Shown here: positions 9,989 to 33,761 of the stretch, in pieces
Layout: each line of letters begins with the position of its first letter
Position numbering within the stretch: the first letter of the stretch is position 1
Assembly: GCA_016858145.1 (NCBI GenBank)
Contig: JAEHOE010000138.1
Coordinates: 124,001-188,000 of the forward strand
Source of the DNA: Edaphochlamys debaryana
Taxonomy: Eukaryota > Chlorophyta > Chlorophyceae > Chlamydomonadales
Length of the DNA: 64,000 nucleotides
Reading direction: 5' to 3'
Position numbers and translations under genes: made by a program
Notes under the pieces: model-generated
Database searches by the model: none
What the model was told of the DNA's origin: nothing
Seen by the model: only the letters and a program-made list of their open reading frames with translations

Positions 9989-11771
9989 CGCGGCCAGCTG
10001 TCCCTAATGAGTTGCACGGACGCAGAATAGACCGCAAATGAACGCGCAGCAGCTCGCGCATGAAGGTCGCTGCAGTTGGTCTCTAGGCGCTGTTCGGCTC
10101 AAGTGAGGAGCAAAGTCACTACACGCCCGGGCAGCAGGCGCTAAACAATAGTGAACAGCGAACAGTGATACAACGTCCGGTCCAACAAACAACCACCGCC
10201 CGCCCACCACCCATGCACGTGTCCGTTCATGCAGCTCAGCTGTCGGGGCAGTGCGAGCTCTACAGGGCACTGTCCGAGACAGGGGTACGTGACAAGGGTG
10301 GCTGCCTGAAGGCAGGAAAAGGGCTGAGCCCCGTGGTCCCCCCCAGGGGGCCCAATGTTCGAGTCTGGCTCCGCGCAGCCCTCAACCCCTCTCCACCACC
10401 AGCCCGCACCACGGCACGCGGGCTCGCACCCGGCCATTAATCCGTTGGAACCCCGCACTACACGAGGTGGTGCGCTCGTCAGGCGTCTACTCGCCTCGGC
10501 CTGGACAAAGCCGGCCGGACCCACCGGCAGCTACAGCTACGGGAACCTCCGCCCTCCTCATCCTGCAAAAAAAAAGAACCGCCCCCTCCGCCTCCGCCTC
10601 CACCCGCAGCTGCGGCCCCGCCCGCGCCCCCCGCAGCGCGCACGAGAGCGCGACTGAGAGCCGCCGGCCTCGATGCATGAGGCGCTCTAACAATACTGCG
10701 CTCAGTTTGGGCACAAGCGGGCAAGCGGGTACGTGAAAACAGGCGGCGCGTCCGGATGGGGGAATCTAAGCTTCACCCACGTCAGCGGACCTGGGCGGAC
10801 ATGGTCCTGCACACGGCTTTGTCAGCTGGCACTTCCGTTGCAGGCGGTGGCGACGGTGGGGAGCAGTAGGGATGTATGGGCCAGGGAGAGAAGGCGCGAC
10901 AAGGATTGCTTTCGCGAGGCATTACAGGGCACTGTTGGGGATTCACCCGGCATGCACATGGCTTCGCCCCCTCACATGCGCGACCGCTGGCCATGTTCTC
11001 CATCCTCAACACCCCTGGTGTACCCGCGCCGCACCCCCTCCTGCTCCCATCCGCAGGTTCACGCAACCAAGCCCGTGCACCCGCCCGCAAGGCACGTCTT
11101 CGGGTCCGGCCCCCACGCATCCCCACATGCTCCGCTGGCGTCCCACTGCGTACCGTGCACGCCAGCCTCCAACGCAGCACACTCAGTCCCCCGCCAGTCC
11201 CCCCTTCTCCCTGCGTGCCCTGTATCGCGCCCTGTATCGGTGCAGATCAACCTCAACCTCTGCCCCCACCCCTTCCCTTCCCTTTCCCCCAGAGATCACA
11301 TGGGCCTCAGTCATTGTCCGCCGCCGCCGCCGGCACCGCGCCCCGCAGGCCTGCCTGGGAGGCGAGGCCTGCCTTCCTGCTCGGCTCCCGGCTAGGCCGC
11401 TGGGCCCGGGGGCACACCTCGTCGCTCCACCGCCCCCCACCGCCCGGCCGCCTCCAACTGGGCCAGGCCCTGCGGCTCCCGCCGCTACACCGCCGTCCGC
11501 CCCGCCGCCGCGATACCGTGCAGGCCTGCAGGGGACGCTGCCGCCGCCGCCTGCTGCACCGCCGCCACCCGCGCCCCCGGGGCAAGTTGCTTCACCCCAC
11601 CCCACTCCACAGCGCCCCTCCCCCCCACTGTCAGGCAGAGGGCGGCACGGGGTGCTCTCTTGGCAGCGAGTTGGGGTCAGGCCGCCGCCCTGTACGGACG
11701 GCACTGACTGCATCCACCTCCGCTGCATCATTGGGGTGAAGAAGGGGATGGGCAGGGGTCCGCTTCCGCCG
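9989..11771. other. Region between the LSD1 3' end and the MYND gene start
   Basis: No supported exon. It should contain the LSD1 3' UTR (a minus-strand TGTAA is at 10922-10926) and the promoter of the MYND gene. Long open frames on both strands here are Pro/Arg/Ala-rich GC artefacts. Confidence 0.55.
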
Positions 11772-23023
<11,252 letters not shown>

Positions 23024-23491
23024 TTCGTTTTCGAGTTATGGACCCCTCTAACTAGGCGCTAGGACCCTGTACAGGCATGTCGGGTGGGTCAACAGTCAGT
23101 GGCCATCACAGAACGGGTGATCAGGCTCGAGCTGTGCGCGGCTTGCCTTGCCTCGCGACACAGCCAATGCAGGGGGCAGTCGTGCCCAAAACCATCGCGT
23201 TCCCTTTACCGGCCAGCTGCATAGTCGCATCGGCAAACATTTCCTACTCAAACCCGACACTCACCTCTTGCAGGACTGCCAGAACCACAACGCGATTGAC
23301 AGCCGGGCTCACCTCGTCGGCACTCGCTATCCCATATTCTGAATTGAGCACTATCTACAATCCAACTGAAGCACCACTGAGCCGGCAGACCATGGAGGGG
23401 AGCGCCGGCGGCAACTAAAGGCTTCCGGGGGCTCCGGCCGCCGGCAGCGGCGGGGCCCGAGGAGCGTCGCTCATAGCATATAGCAGCAACC
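23024..23491. promoter_or_regulatory. Shared upstream region of LSD1 (-) and SOF1 (+)
   Basis: The two start codons are 468 bp apart and point away from each other, so this is a candidate bidirectional promoter. It is less GC-rich than its surroundings. No TATA box or conserved element was identified with confidence. Confidence 0.5.
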
Positions 23492-26400
23492 ATGAAGGTC
23501 AAGGTTATCAGCCGCTCGGAGGAGGAGTACACGCGCGAGCGCAAGAGCGATTTGCGCAAGGTGCAGCGGAACTATGACCCCCAGCTGCACCAGTTCGAGA
23601 AGGCGCACGAGTACACGCGGGCCCTGAACGCCGCGAAGCTTGACCGCATCTTCGCCAAGCCGTTCCTCGCGGCTCTACCCCACGACGATGGCGTGACGTG
23701 CCTGGCACGCAACCCCAAGCTCGTCAACTCCATCGTCTCGGGCTGCGCAGACGGGGACATCCGCATCTGGGACATCCCTGGGGAGCGCACGCTGCGGCGG
23801 CTGGTGGGCCACACGGGCGCCGTCAAGGGTATTTCCTTTGCCCCGGATGGCGAGACATGCGTGTCGGCCGGCATCGATGCCACGGTCAAGCTCTGGAAGG
23901 TGCCTTACGCGCCCTTCGAGGCTGGCGAGGTGCAGGAGGACGCCGAGGCCGTGTTTGAGTTCCAGGGCAAGAACGCCTTCCGCGGCGTGGACCACCACTG
24001 GGATCGCACCTCGTTCGCGACCGCGGGAGCTGCGGTGGACATTTGGGACCACTCCCGCTCGGAGCCGGTGCAGAGCTTCACGTGGGGCTCGGACACCGTT
24101 ACGTCGGTGCGGTTCAACCCGGTGGGTAGGGAGCTGGGAGGGGGCTGTGGGAGGGGACAGCCAGCTTCGGGAGCGGTTTGTGGGAGGGCTCCCCGGCGGG
24201 GTAATTGGTGGGGGCTGTGGCGGAGGGGACTCGGGAGTGGGCTTGGCGGTGGGTGCCGGACGACGGCAGGGGACGGAAGATGGCGTTTGACACTAGGGCC
24301 CGTGTGCGACAGGGAAGGGCAGAGCGCTACGGGTGCTTGGTGTGGATTGCTGAAAGAACCGTGGTCGGATCAGTCTGGGCCCTTCCTGCCCCGTGGCGGC
24401 CCGGGCTTCACACACGCACCACCATAGCGACGCCTGGTTTGCTTACTCGACTGGCTTTTCCTCCACGCCACAAGGGTCAATGAGCCTTGCAACAGATAGC
24501 CCTGTGCGAAAGCGCCTAGCATACGCCTGATCGGCCGTAGCCCTTGCTCCGTGGTCGGATCAGTCTGGGCCCTTCCTGCCCCGTGGCGGCCCGGGCTTCA
24601 CACACGCACCACCATAGCGACGCCTGGTTTGCTTACTCGACTGGCTTTTCCTCCACGCCACAAGGGTCAATGAGCCTTGCAACAGATAGCCCTGTGCGAA
24701 AGCGCCTAGCATACGCCTGATCGGCCGTAGCCCTTGCTCCGTGGTCGGATCAGTCTGGGCCCTTCCTGCCCCGTGGCGGCCCGGGCTTTACACACGCACC
24801 ACCATAGCGACGCCTGGTTTGCTTACTCGACTGGCTTTTCCTCCACGCCACAAGGGTCAATGAGCCTTGCAACAGATAGCCGTGTGCGACAGCGTCTAGG
24901 ATGCGCCTGATCGGCCGTAGCCCTTGCTCCGTGGTCGGATCAGTCTGGGCCCTGCCTGCCCCGTGGCGGCCCGGGCTTTACACACGCACCACCACAGCAA
25001 CGCCTGGTTTGCTTACTCGACTGGCTTTTCCTCCACGCCACAAGGGTCAATGAGCCTTGCAACAGATAGCCCTGTGCGAAAGCGCCTAGCATACGCCTGA
25101 TCGGCCGTAGCCCTTGCTCCGTGGTCGGATCAGTCTGGGCCCTTCCTGCCCCGTGGCGGCCCGGGCTTCACACACGCACCACCATAGCGACGCCTGGTTT
25201 GCTTACTCGACTGGCTTTTCCTCCACGCCACAAGGGTCAATGAGCCTTGCAACAGACAAGCCCCACAATCCCCCTTTCCCTGCCAGCACTCTCAAGCCCT
25301 GCGTTCATCCGCCATCCTTGCTGCCCCACCTCAACCACTTCCCCTCCCCCTCCCCTCTACCCCCTGCCCCCAACCTACCCCCTGTCAGGCTGAGCCCGAT
25401 GTCTTTGCGTCCACCGGGTCAGACAGATCCATCGCGCTGTACGACCTGCGGCGCGCCACGCCGCTACGCAAGTTAGTCATGCAGACGCGCTGCAACGCGC
25501 TGGCCTGGAACCCCATGGAGCCCTTCAACTTCACCGCCGCCAACGAGGACTGCTGCCTGTACACGTACGACATGCGCAAGCTGACGTCAGCGCTGACCGT
25601 ACACAAGGTACGGCACCGGGGATGCGGGACGGAGGGTGCGGGACGGAGGGTGGGGCCTTGGGCTTGGGCCGTGAGGGGGAGGGGGCTTCGCAGTCTCGCA
25701 GTCGGTCTAATGTTGCGAGGCAGCGGAGTCCCTGCATGACACCTGGCGTCAACCTGAAAGCCCTGTCGCACTTGCAACCTCCCCCCTGTCCCTCCCCCCC
25801 TGCCCCCCCTGACAGGACTTCGTGTCTGCGGTCATGGACGTGGACTACTCCCCCACCGGCAAGGAATTCGTGGCGGGCTCGTACGACAGATCCGTGCGCA
25901 TCTTCGGCGCGCAGGTACGGCAGAGCCGTACAGCGCGATCACCGACCAACACAGCCGTCTTCGGCAGGGTCTGGGCGCGGACTGCGCGCCATCGCTTCGC
26001 CGCTTACTCCACCCACCATCCACAAGGTGTACACCACACTTGGCCGCCCTCACGTAGCCACTTACACTGCCTCTTCCTCTGTCTTTTTCCCACCCCCTAC
26101 CGCCCCTCATCCAGGCCGGCCACTCCCGCGAGGTGTACACCACCAAGCGCATGCAGCGCGTGTTCGCGGTGCGCTTCAGCGGCGACGCCACGTACGTATT
26201 CTCGGGCAGCGACGACATGAACGTTCGGGTCTGGAAGGTGAGCGGTCCGGCAGGGGGGTGGGCCGGGGGGGAAGCGGGGCCGCAGCCAGGGTTTTGACAC
26301 GCACGGTGGGCACGGCGGGCGGTTGGAGAGGGGGAAAGAAGTTGCGGGGGAGGGAGGCGGCGCTTGGGCCTAGCTGGGGAGCAGGCCTTTCTGCGCCCGG

Positions 26401-27312
26401 CCCACCGCATCCCGGCCCTCAAAACTTATGTGTCCTCGTCTCAGACCACGCGGTCCCACTTGGAACCCCGCTCTCTGCCCGCCCCATTTCCCAAGCTTGA
26501 ACCCTCCGTCATCCCTCCCGCCCCCAGGCCAAGGCCTCCGAGCAGCTGGGCGTGCGGCTGCCCCGCGAGAAGCACAAGCAGGCCTACAACGACGCACTGG
26601 TGGAGAGGTACAAGCACATGCCGGAGGTGGGCCCGGGGGGTGGGCCTGATGGGGTGGGCCTGGGCCCGGGGTGGGCCTGGGGCCATAGCCGGGGCAGGCG
26701 GAGGAGGACTGCGTGGATACAAATGAGGAGCGGGGCTCACAGACGCACTCCCCGCCCCCGTGCTCCCGCTTATCTCTGCAGGCCAAACGGTGCTTCCGCC
26801 GCCCCGTGCTCACCTGTGCCCCCCCCCGTGCCCCCGCAGGTCAAGCGCATCGCTCGTCACCGGCACCTGCCCACCGCCATCTACAAGGTGTGTGTTGCTG
26901 CGCGTGTGCCGGAATGGGGAGGGGCGGGGGAAGGACAGCGGGGGGTGCGCAGCCAAGCGCGGAGGCGAATTGGGACTTGCGGGGAGTCAACGGGGACTGG
27001 GCTGCCCACGGCCACGGTACCTGCTGGCAAGGCGCACAACCCAGGGGAGAGGACACTCAGCCCAACCTCCTCGCGCGCCCGCTCGTAACCAGGCCCCAGG
27101 TCGCCTCCCTTGCCTTCTCCAGCACCCACCCCACCCCTCAACCACCCCCCACCCCACCCCACCCCTCTACCACCCCCCAGGCCGCCAAGACCCGGCGCGC
27201 CGTCACCGACAGCGACAAGCGCAAGCTGCAGCGGCGCATCGAGCACTCGGCGCCGGGGTCCATCGTGGTCAAGCCCGACCGCAAGCGCAAGATCGTGGCG
27301 CAGGTGGAGTAG
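23492..27312 (+). CDS. SOF1: SOF1/DCAF13 WD-repeat protein of the U3 snoRNP (SSU processome)
   Basis: Nucleolar WD40 protein needed for 18S rRNA processing; animal orthologues also serve as DDB1-CUL4 adaptors. Seven exons (23492-24121, 25389-25607, 25816-25914, 26115-26237, 26528-26626, 26840-26887, 27181-27312) join to 449 residues, the normal family length. The N-terminus MKVKVISRSEEEYTRER leads into WD repeats (GCADGDIRIWDIPG; SAGIDATVKLWKV; STGSDRSIALYDLR; AGSYDRSVRIF; FSGSDDMNVRVWKAK). The C-terminal Sof1 domain is LPREKHKQAYNDALVERYKHMPEVKRIARHRHLP in two pieces, ending in a basic stretch (KRKIVAQVE). All six introns are phase 0 and each acceptor is followed by G. Intron 1 (1267 bp) holds a 190-bp satellite. 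It shares its upstream region with LSD1. Confidence 0.97.
24361..25256. repeat. 190-bp tandem repeat in SOF1 intron 1
   Basis: Units start at 24361, 24551, 24741, 24931 and 25121, an exact 190-bp period, giving four full copies and one of about 136 bp. The copies are nearly identical (a few substitutions in the third and fourth). The array starts after unique intron sequence and stops 132 bp before exon 2. It has no coding potential of its own. Confidence 0.97.
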
Positions 27313-28933
27313 GCGGGGGGCGGAGAGCAGGCGGTGGCGTGAGGCGTGGAGATGGAGAGGCAGGTGGAGTAGGCGCGGGGAGGAGAGCAGGTGGAGGGGC
27401 AGGTGGAGGTGGAGCAGGCAGGTGGAGGCCAGGAGGAGGAGGGATTTGGAGGAGGAGGAGGAGGCAGGCATGCCCGGCGGGGGAGGAGCAGGAGGCGAGC
27501 GGGCACAGTGCGGGGCACAGTGCCGGGCCGAAGCGTGGCGAAGGGGCCAAGGCAGTGGGCAACCGGGTCTGGTCCACCAGCCGGCCATGCGACAGGTTGA
27601 GCAAGGGGTATTGCAAACGGCAAGTGGCAGGCGGGGAGGCTGGCGGGACAGGGGCTGGATGCGCCCGGGCAGGGCCGAGGGCGTCCGGGCGGGCAGGCAG
27701 GCATAGGGGCTAGGCGGGCGCTGCGCTGCGCTGCGGCCGACGCACGAGAGCTGATCAGGGAGTCCGCAACGTGGTGACTGCGCCCACGTCCCAGAGGCTT
27801 TTCTGGATGCAGCTGTACACGCACGTGCAGTCCAGCGGCGGCTGCAGCCGTTCGATCTTCGACGGCCATGACCCCCATGGCGGGCCCAGAGGCACCCCAG
27901 TCCGACCGCAGAGCGCTGCGTACCCGATCCCCCCAGGCTTGGCCCATGCTCTCCCGCCTGCCAGAGTGCCAGTGCCGCCCAGCGGCCCAGGTTGCGCGGT
28001 GCGCCCACACCCAGGCCCCAGCACGCCAGCAGTCAGGCCTCAGTTGCATGGCGCATGCCCCTGACGGCCTCCCGCACCCCGGCATGCACACCCTGCACGG
28101 CCCCGGCACTTTAGACCTCTCCCGATGGCCCCCCATTCTCAGGGCTCCGGGCTCACGTGTGGGCAGTCAGAAGCTCAGAACCGACGGCCGCATTGTGGCT
28201 TTCTTTGTAGCAAGGGCCAGGCCCCCGAGTGGCCGCGTCCCGTCCCGCGACGCCCTAGCGCCCCACCACCCTCCACGCACCGCCTCCAATCACTGAGCCC
28301 CCATCCCCAGGATGCCCAGGACCGACTGGGGCCCGGCTTTCATGCTAGTAGGTGGAGTAGGCGGACCGCTGGCGGGTTGGGGGGGGGGGGTGAGCGGACG
28401 GGAGGCGCCAGCTGGAGTGGTCGGGGGGGGGGTCCAGGGGGGGGGGGGCGCTCGAGCGACACCGCGCTGCCCCGCACGTGGCTGACGAAGGCAGGTCGAG
28501 AGGTGCGGCGTGCAACACCCGCAGGGTCGCCTTTCCAGCGCGACTTGGTCGGTAGTGAACGCAGGTGCATAGACGTAAGACTGCTATAGCACTGCGTCGA
28601 GAGCTCGGCCTGGCTGGGCGCGGTGGGGAATTGCCGGCATGCGCGCCGCCGAACAAGGGCTTTGCACGGGTCGCAGCTCTAGCGGTCAAGCAGTAGTGAA
28701 AGCGGTCGTCGATATCACACTGGCTGGCAATCCACGCCTCGGCGCGACTTGGGGCGTGGGCGCGAGGGTCGTGAGAACGTGGTACGTGAATGCCATTCAC
28801 GCCCTCCGCGGGGAGAAAAGCAAGCGTCCCCGCCGAGCCCAGGCAGTCGCCTGGTCGCATTCCCTCACCATACGACTCGTGCAGTGCCCGTTAGGCCCCG
28901 AACCTCGTCGCTCTAACGCCGGCACACGCGAGA
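27313..28933. other. Region between SOF1 and the AIR synthetase gene
   Basis: The first 350 bp are purine-rich GGTGGAG/GAGGAG low-complexity sequence, probably SOF1 3' UTR. The rest shows no recognised exon, RNA gene or clear core promoter. A polyG stretch lies at about 28380-28450. Confidence 0.5.
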
Positions 28934-31900
28934 ATGCAGACCGTGCTGCGCACTCCCGCCGTCAGCGGCCGCCCGTCCGCTGCTCCGTCTCGTGTGGGCC
29001 AGCCTACGCGTGTTGCGAATGTTCGCCCGGTCGCCGCGGCTGTGCTGAACCGCCCCGATAGCGAGGAGGGCCTGACCTACAAGAAGGCCGGCGTTGACAT
29101 CGACGCTGGCGATGAGCTCGTCGAGCGCATCAAGAAGATGAACCCCCGGGCCGATATCGGTGGCTTTGGCGGCATGGTGCCCTTCGGCGACTCATACCTG
29201 GTCGCCGGCACCGATGGCGTCGGCACCAAGCTCAAGCTGGCCTTCGACATGAACAAGCACGACACCGTGAGCATGACACGCGCAATTGGGGCGGCTTTGG
29301 CGCTAGTCGGGCTTAAAGTGCTCGAGTGCCCTTGTCCCGGCACGTTTGCCGCGCCACATCCCCACGCCCCGCACGCACGACGGCCAGCAGCGCACCTTCC
29401 CACCCGCCCCGGCTCTGCGCCCCTATCCTCGACCTCGTATGCTTACTGGCGCTCCTGCTTCCCCTTCCGCTCCCCCCTCCCCCCCTTTCTGCCCTGCAGG
29501 TCGGCATTGACCTGGTCGCCATGTCGGTCAACGACATCATCACCCTGGGCGCCAAGCCCCTCTTCTTCCTCGACTACTACGCCACCGGCGCCCTGGAGGT
29601 CGACGTGGCCGAGAAGGTGAGAGAAGCTACCGACAGCTTCCGCTTCTGGACCCACGCCCTCCTGCCCAGCCTCCTCGACCAGGTCCCCCCCCTTCCTCCA
29701 CCCCTAGTCGCCTCCCTCCCCTCGTCGCTTGGCCCCCTGCCCCACGGCCCCCTTCCAACCCCTGCCCCTACCTCCCCGCTCCATCTTTCTCCCCCCTTCC
29801 CCCCCCCGTCGTTCAGGTGATCAAGGGCATCGTGGAGGGCTGCAACCAGTCGGACTGCATCCTGCTGGGCGGCGAGACGGCCGAGATGCCGGGCTTCTAC
29901 CAGAAGGTGAGAAGGAGAAGGGGCGGGGTGGAGAGGGGGGCGGGGCGGAGATGGGGGTGGGGCGGAGGGGGAGGACAGAGGGCTGTTGGGGACAAGAGCT
30001 GGGGCTGGGGGCTGGGGGAGCCGACGGTGCCGGACGGGCCCAACCCACGCAACCCCTCGGGCCCCCGCGTCCCACCACCCAACCTCGCCCCCACCCGAGC
30101 CCCCACCAACACCCCCACCCCTGTCCACCCACCCCAGGGCGAGTACGACCTGGCCGGCTTCGCCGTGGGCGCCGTGAAGAAGGACAAGCTCATTGACGGC
30201 AAGAAGAACATCAAGCAGGGCGACGTGGTGCTGGGCTTCTCCTCCTCGGGGGTGCACTCGAACGGCTTCTCGCTGGTCCGCAAGGTGGGGGGGGGGCTGT
30301 GTGTGTGTGGGGGGGGGGACGTTGGGGCAATGGGGGGGCTTTGGGGTGGGCGACGGGAAGGGTAGCGAAGGGGGAAGGGGCATGGCTGCTCCGACCGAGC
30401 ACTGACGGAGGCAGGGCTTTGCGGACGCTCGAGGAGCGGGGGGCAGCCAGGACCCATCTCACGCCATTGGGTACCGTCCTCCCCCTCCCGCCTTGCCCCC
30501 GCTGGTGAGGGCAGGCAGCCAGGACGCGTCTGACGCCTTTCCTCCTCCCTCTCCCTCCCCTCCCCCACCCCCAGGTCCTCGAGGTGTCGGGCACCTCCCT
30601 GCACGACCCCTGCCCCTGGGACGCGTCCAAGAAGATGGGCGAGGCGCTCATCGCCCCCACCGTCATCTACGTGCGCAAGGTGGGGGACGGAGGGGGCTGT
30701 CAGGGGCGGGGCGTGTGTGTATGGGCGTGTGTGGCGCATGGCGTGCACGGTTGGCGAGTGTTGGAAGTGTTTCTGCGAGACCCTCACACGCCGTGCCCTG
30801 ACGCTTCCCCCCTCCCCTTGCCCCTACGTCTGCCCCCCCGCTTCCCCCTGTCAGGTCCTGGAGCTGCACGAGAAGATCGGGCTCAAGGGTGTCGTACACA
30901 TCACGGGCGGCGGCATGACGGAGAACATCCCCCGCATCATCCCCAAGGTGAGGGGGGATCTTGAGGGTTGAGGGAGGGGGAGAGGACCTGACAGGGGGGT
31001 GGAGAGTACCTGACAGGGCAGGGGTGGGGGAGAGGCGGCGACCTGGGGTGTGTGTGGCTACGCGCGTGGAGCAGGAGCAGGACGGAGGGAAGGACGTGGG
31101 GCGCGGAAGCAACCTGATGCGCTGTAGGATCTGTCGGCAGCCTGCCACGCCTGCAGCCTCTGTCATCACGCTCCTCTCCCCCTCTGATCCTATCCCCCTC
31201 TCCCCCTCCTCCCCCTTTTGACCCCCCCCCCCAGGGCCTGGGTGTCAACATCAAGGACGGCTCTTGGCCCATGCCGGAGCTCTTCAAGTGGGTGCAGAAG
31301 ACCGGCAAGGTGAGGGGGAATAGAGGGGTGGGGAGGGGGGTGGAAGGAAACGGGAGGGACCGGCCGGGGGCGACAGAGCTTGCGGCGCTGGGTCTTGGAG
31401 GAAGCACGCCACCACGGCCGCACGGCCGGGGTCAGAAGGGGCAGGGGTGGGGCGTGAGTGGAGCGGCCCAAGGGAAAGGGCGGAGGGCCGGCCCGGAACC
31501 GGACGCATTGCTCCGCCTGAGCCCGCCCACAGCCCTGACTACCGCGGGTCACAGCCACGAGGGGCACACACAGGGGCAGCGGACGCTTTCTGACCACGCC
31601 ACCCTTCTCCCCCTCCCCCCCTCTCCCCCCAGGTCCCGGTGGACGACATGCGCCGCACCTTCAACCTGGGCGTGGGCCTCATTGTGGTGGTGGGCCCCTC
31701 GCAGGTGGGGAGCAGGGGGGCAGGCAGGGGGGTGTCGGGGAGGCGTATGGGTTCGTGCCTTCCGCCTGCTGGGCCTGGGAGGGGGGCCGGAGGCGGGCTG
31801 CACGGTGGTGCGGAGCAGGGGCCTCGGTCCTCGAGGGCTGGGGAATTCGACCAAGGACACGTGCCGCCGACACAGCCACGTGCTATGCCGTGCTGACCCA

Positions 31901-32008
31901 AACCTCCCCCCCCTCCCCCCCTGTCAGGTCGACGCCGTCAAGGCCCTGGCCCCCGACGCCTTCGTACTGGGCGAGATTGTGCCCGGCAACGGCGTTCAGT
32001 ACGTGTAA
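28934..32008 (+). CDS. PUR5: Phosphoribosylformylglycinamidine cyclo-ligase (AIR synthetase, PurM type)
   Basis: Fifth step of purine synthesis: FGAM + ATP to AIR. Nine exons (28934-29266, 29500-29616, 29817-29906, 30138-30284, 30575-30679, 30855-30947, 31235-31309, 31633-31704, 31928-32008) join to 370 residues. The first 45 residues are Arg/Ser/Ala/Val-rich without acidic residues, like a plastid transit peptide, as in plants. Family motifs follow: [91 protein letters not shown]. The end ([15 protein letters not shown]) matches the plant form. All eight introns are phase 0 and every acceptor is followed by G. Intron 5 carries a GTGTGTGTATGGG core near the donor and a partial complement near the acceptor. 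Confidence 0.97.
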
Positions 32009-33761
32009 GCGGCTCGTACGGCACTGTACGGCAACGTACGGCGGCAGCGGCTTGGTGCGGCGGCGGCGGCGCACGTTCGGCGACGGGCGAGCACCGTGCG
32101 GGCTGTGCGGCGTTGGTCTGCTGCCGACTGCGCGGCGGGAGGAGTGAGGGGGTGCCCCGGCGGCGGCGTGAGTAGTAGGGTTGCGGGGACGGGATCGGCC
32201 GTGGCGGTTTGGGCTTGGTTCGGCTTGGCTTGGCCCGGCTTGGCGGTGTGTCGTTGAGGAGGAGAGGCATCTTGCGGCGTTGTAGGATAAGGATTGCGCG
32301 CGGCGCGTGCTGATATGGATGTGGCTTGGAGCAGGAGGCTTGGCGGGGGCTGCAGGCTGGCAGGACGAACGGCCGATTTGGCTCGGGGCGAGATGGGTTC
32401 GCATCGGGTTTGCGGCGGCGTTCGGACAGGGCCCCCCGTCTGTTGTGCGGGGCTGCGATCAGGGGCTTTGACTTGCCTGACGGCGTGACGACTCCTGACT
32501 TTGGACTGTGGAGATGTGGAGTGATGAGTTTGGGCAGACGGCGGGACATACCGACTGGGGAGCGGGGGCATAAGGCGGCTCCGGGCTAGCATCCGCAGGA
32601 AGCGCAGAAAGCTATTAGCAGACTCGGTGGGAGCGCTCAGCCGCGCATCTTCTTTGCAGTGCTCGCACGTACGGCGCGGTTGGGCCTGGTTGGGCCCGCG
32701 CATTAGTAAAAGTGTGTTGGGGGGCGGGTTTCGGTTCATGCCCCATTGCATGAGCCCGCTCCGGGGGTCGGCCGTGTGCAGGGGGAACGGAGACCGTGTG
32801 CCGGAGAACGGAGACCCTGTCAGACATGTAAACACGCTGTGGATCTCGCCGCCCTCGTTCCGTCCCGTCCTGTACCGTCCTGAATGTTATGCTGCAGAAA
32901 GACTGGGGTACTGTACTTGCAGGGGCCAATGCAGCTGAGCGCGTCGGCGTAGCCGCTGCCGCAACGCTCAGTGCCAGCAGGCGCGGACGGGGAAGGCTAC
33001 CTGTCGCCAGCACGGCTAGTTCCAGTCCAGGATCGGTCCGGTTCCGCCTCTGTGTGTGCGTCTGCGTTGCCGATTGCCGCCATGCAGCGGTGGGCGCCGC
33101 TCACTGCCCTGGGCAGAGGAGGTTTACAGGGGGTGAGGCGCAAGGGGACGAGGACGAGGTTACGCCAAAAGCAGGGGGGGAGTGAGGGGGCGGGGCCGTG
33201 CAGAGGGCGGACTTCCATGCGTCGAGGAACTCCTGCGGCCGTACACCTGGCCATCCATCCATGACTGACTGAGATCTCAGCTGATCCAGTCCTACACAGG
33301 GTCACCCCTGTTGCTGGACGGGAACATGACAGGATGCAATGGTTACACTGCCTCCAGAAGGGGAGGGTTGAGCGAGACCGCCACCTCGGTGCTGGATACC
33401 GCTCACTTCGGCCCATGGGGAAAGTTGGGCGAGGAGGAGCGTCACGGTGCTCGGCTCGGCCCTTGCAGGTCCCGGATCAATATCCCCTGCCGTGTCACCG
33501 TACGCATGCACCCTGCCCCTGCTGCCCCTGCCCAGTCTTTGTTGATGTGAATCGGGGCCAAGTCTCGTTCAAAAGCCTCTGCAAGCCCTCGGTCAACACG
33601 TGTGCTCGATCTATTGCACTCGCATAACCTCACGCACAGCCTTGCTCGCTCATTCCTGACTAATGTTATGACTCGTTCATCGCTCGTTCATCATGCAGCT
33701 TCACGTACCCCATCCACCCCAGTCCCGACAGTCCAGACGACTGCGCCAGATACTTCGGCAG
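32009..33761. other. Convergent 3' region of the AIR synthetase and EGF-repeat genes
   Basis: It starts with a TACGGCA/TACGGCG-rich 3' UTR (32015-32050). A TGTAA is at 32827-32831 on the plus strand and minus-strand TGTAA motifs at 33343-33347 and about 33123. No exon recognised. Confidence 0.55.
32827..32831 (+). terminator. Candidate TGTAA polyadenylation signal of the AIR synthetase gene
   Basis: TGTAA about 820 bases after the stop; a long 3' UTR would be needed, as is common in green algae. Weak on sequence alone. Confidence 0.25.

Noticed and set aside
10358..10366. GTTCGAGTC resembling a tRNA T-loop
   Set aside because: Flanking bases do not pair as a T-stem, and no anticodon or acceptor stem was found at the right spacing.
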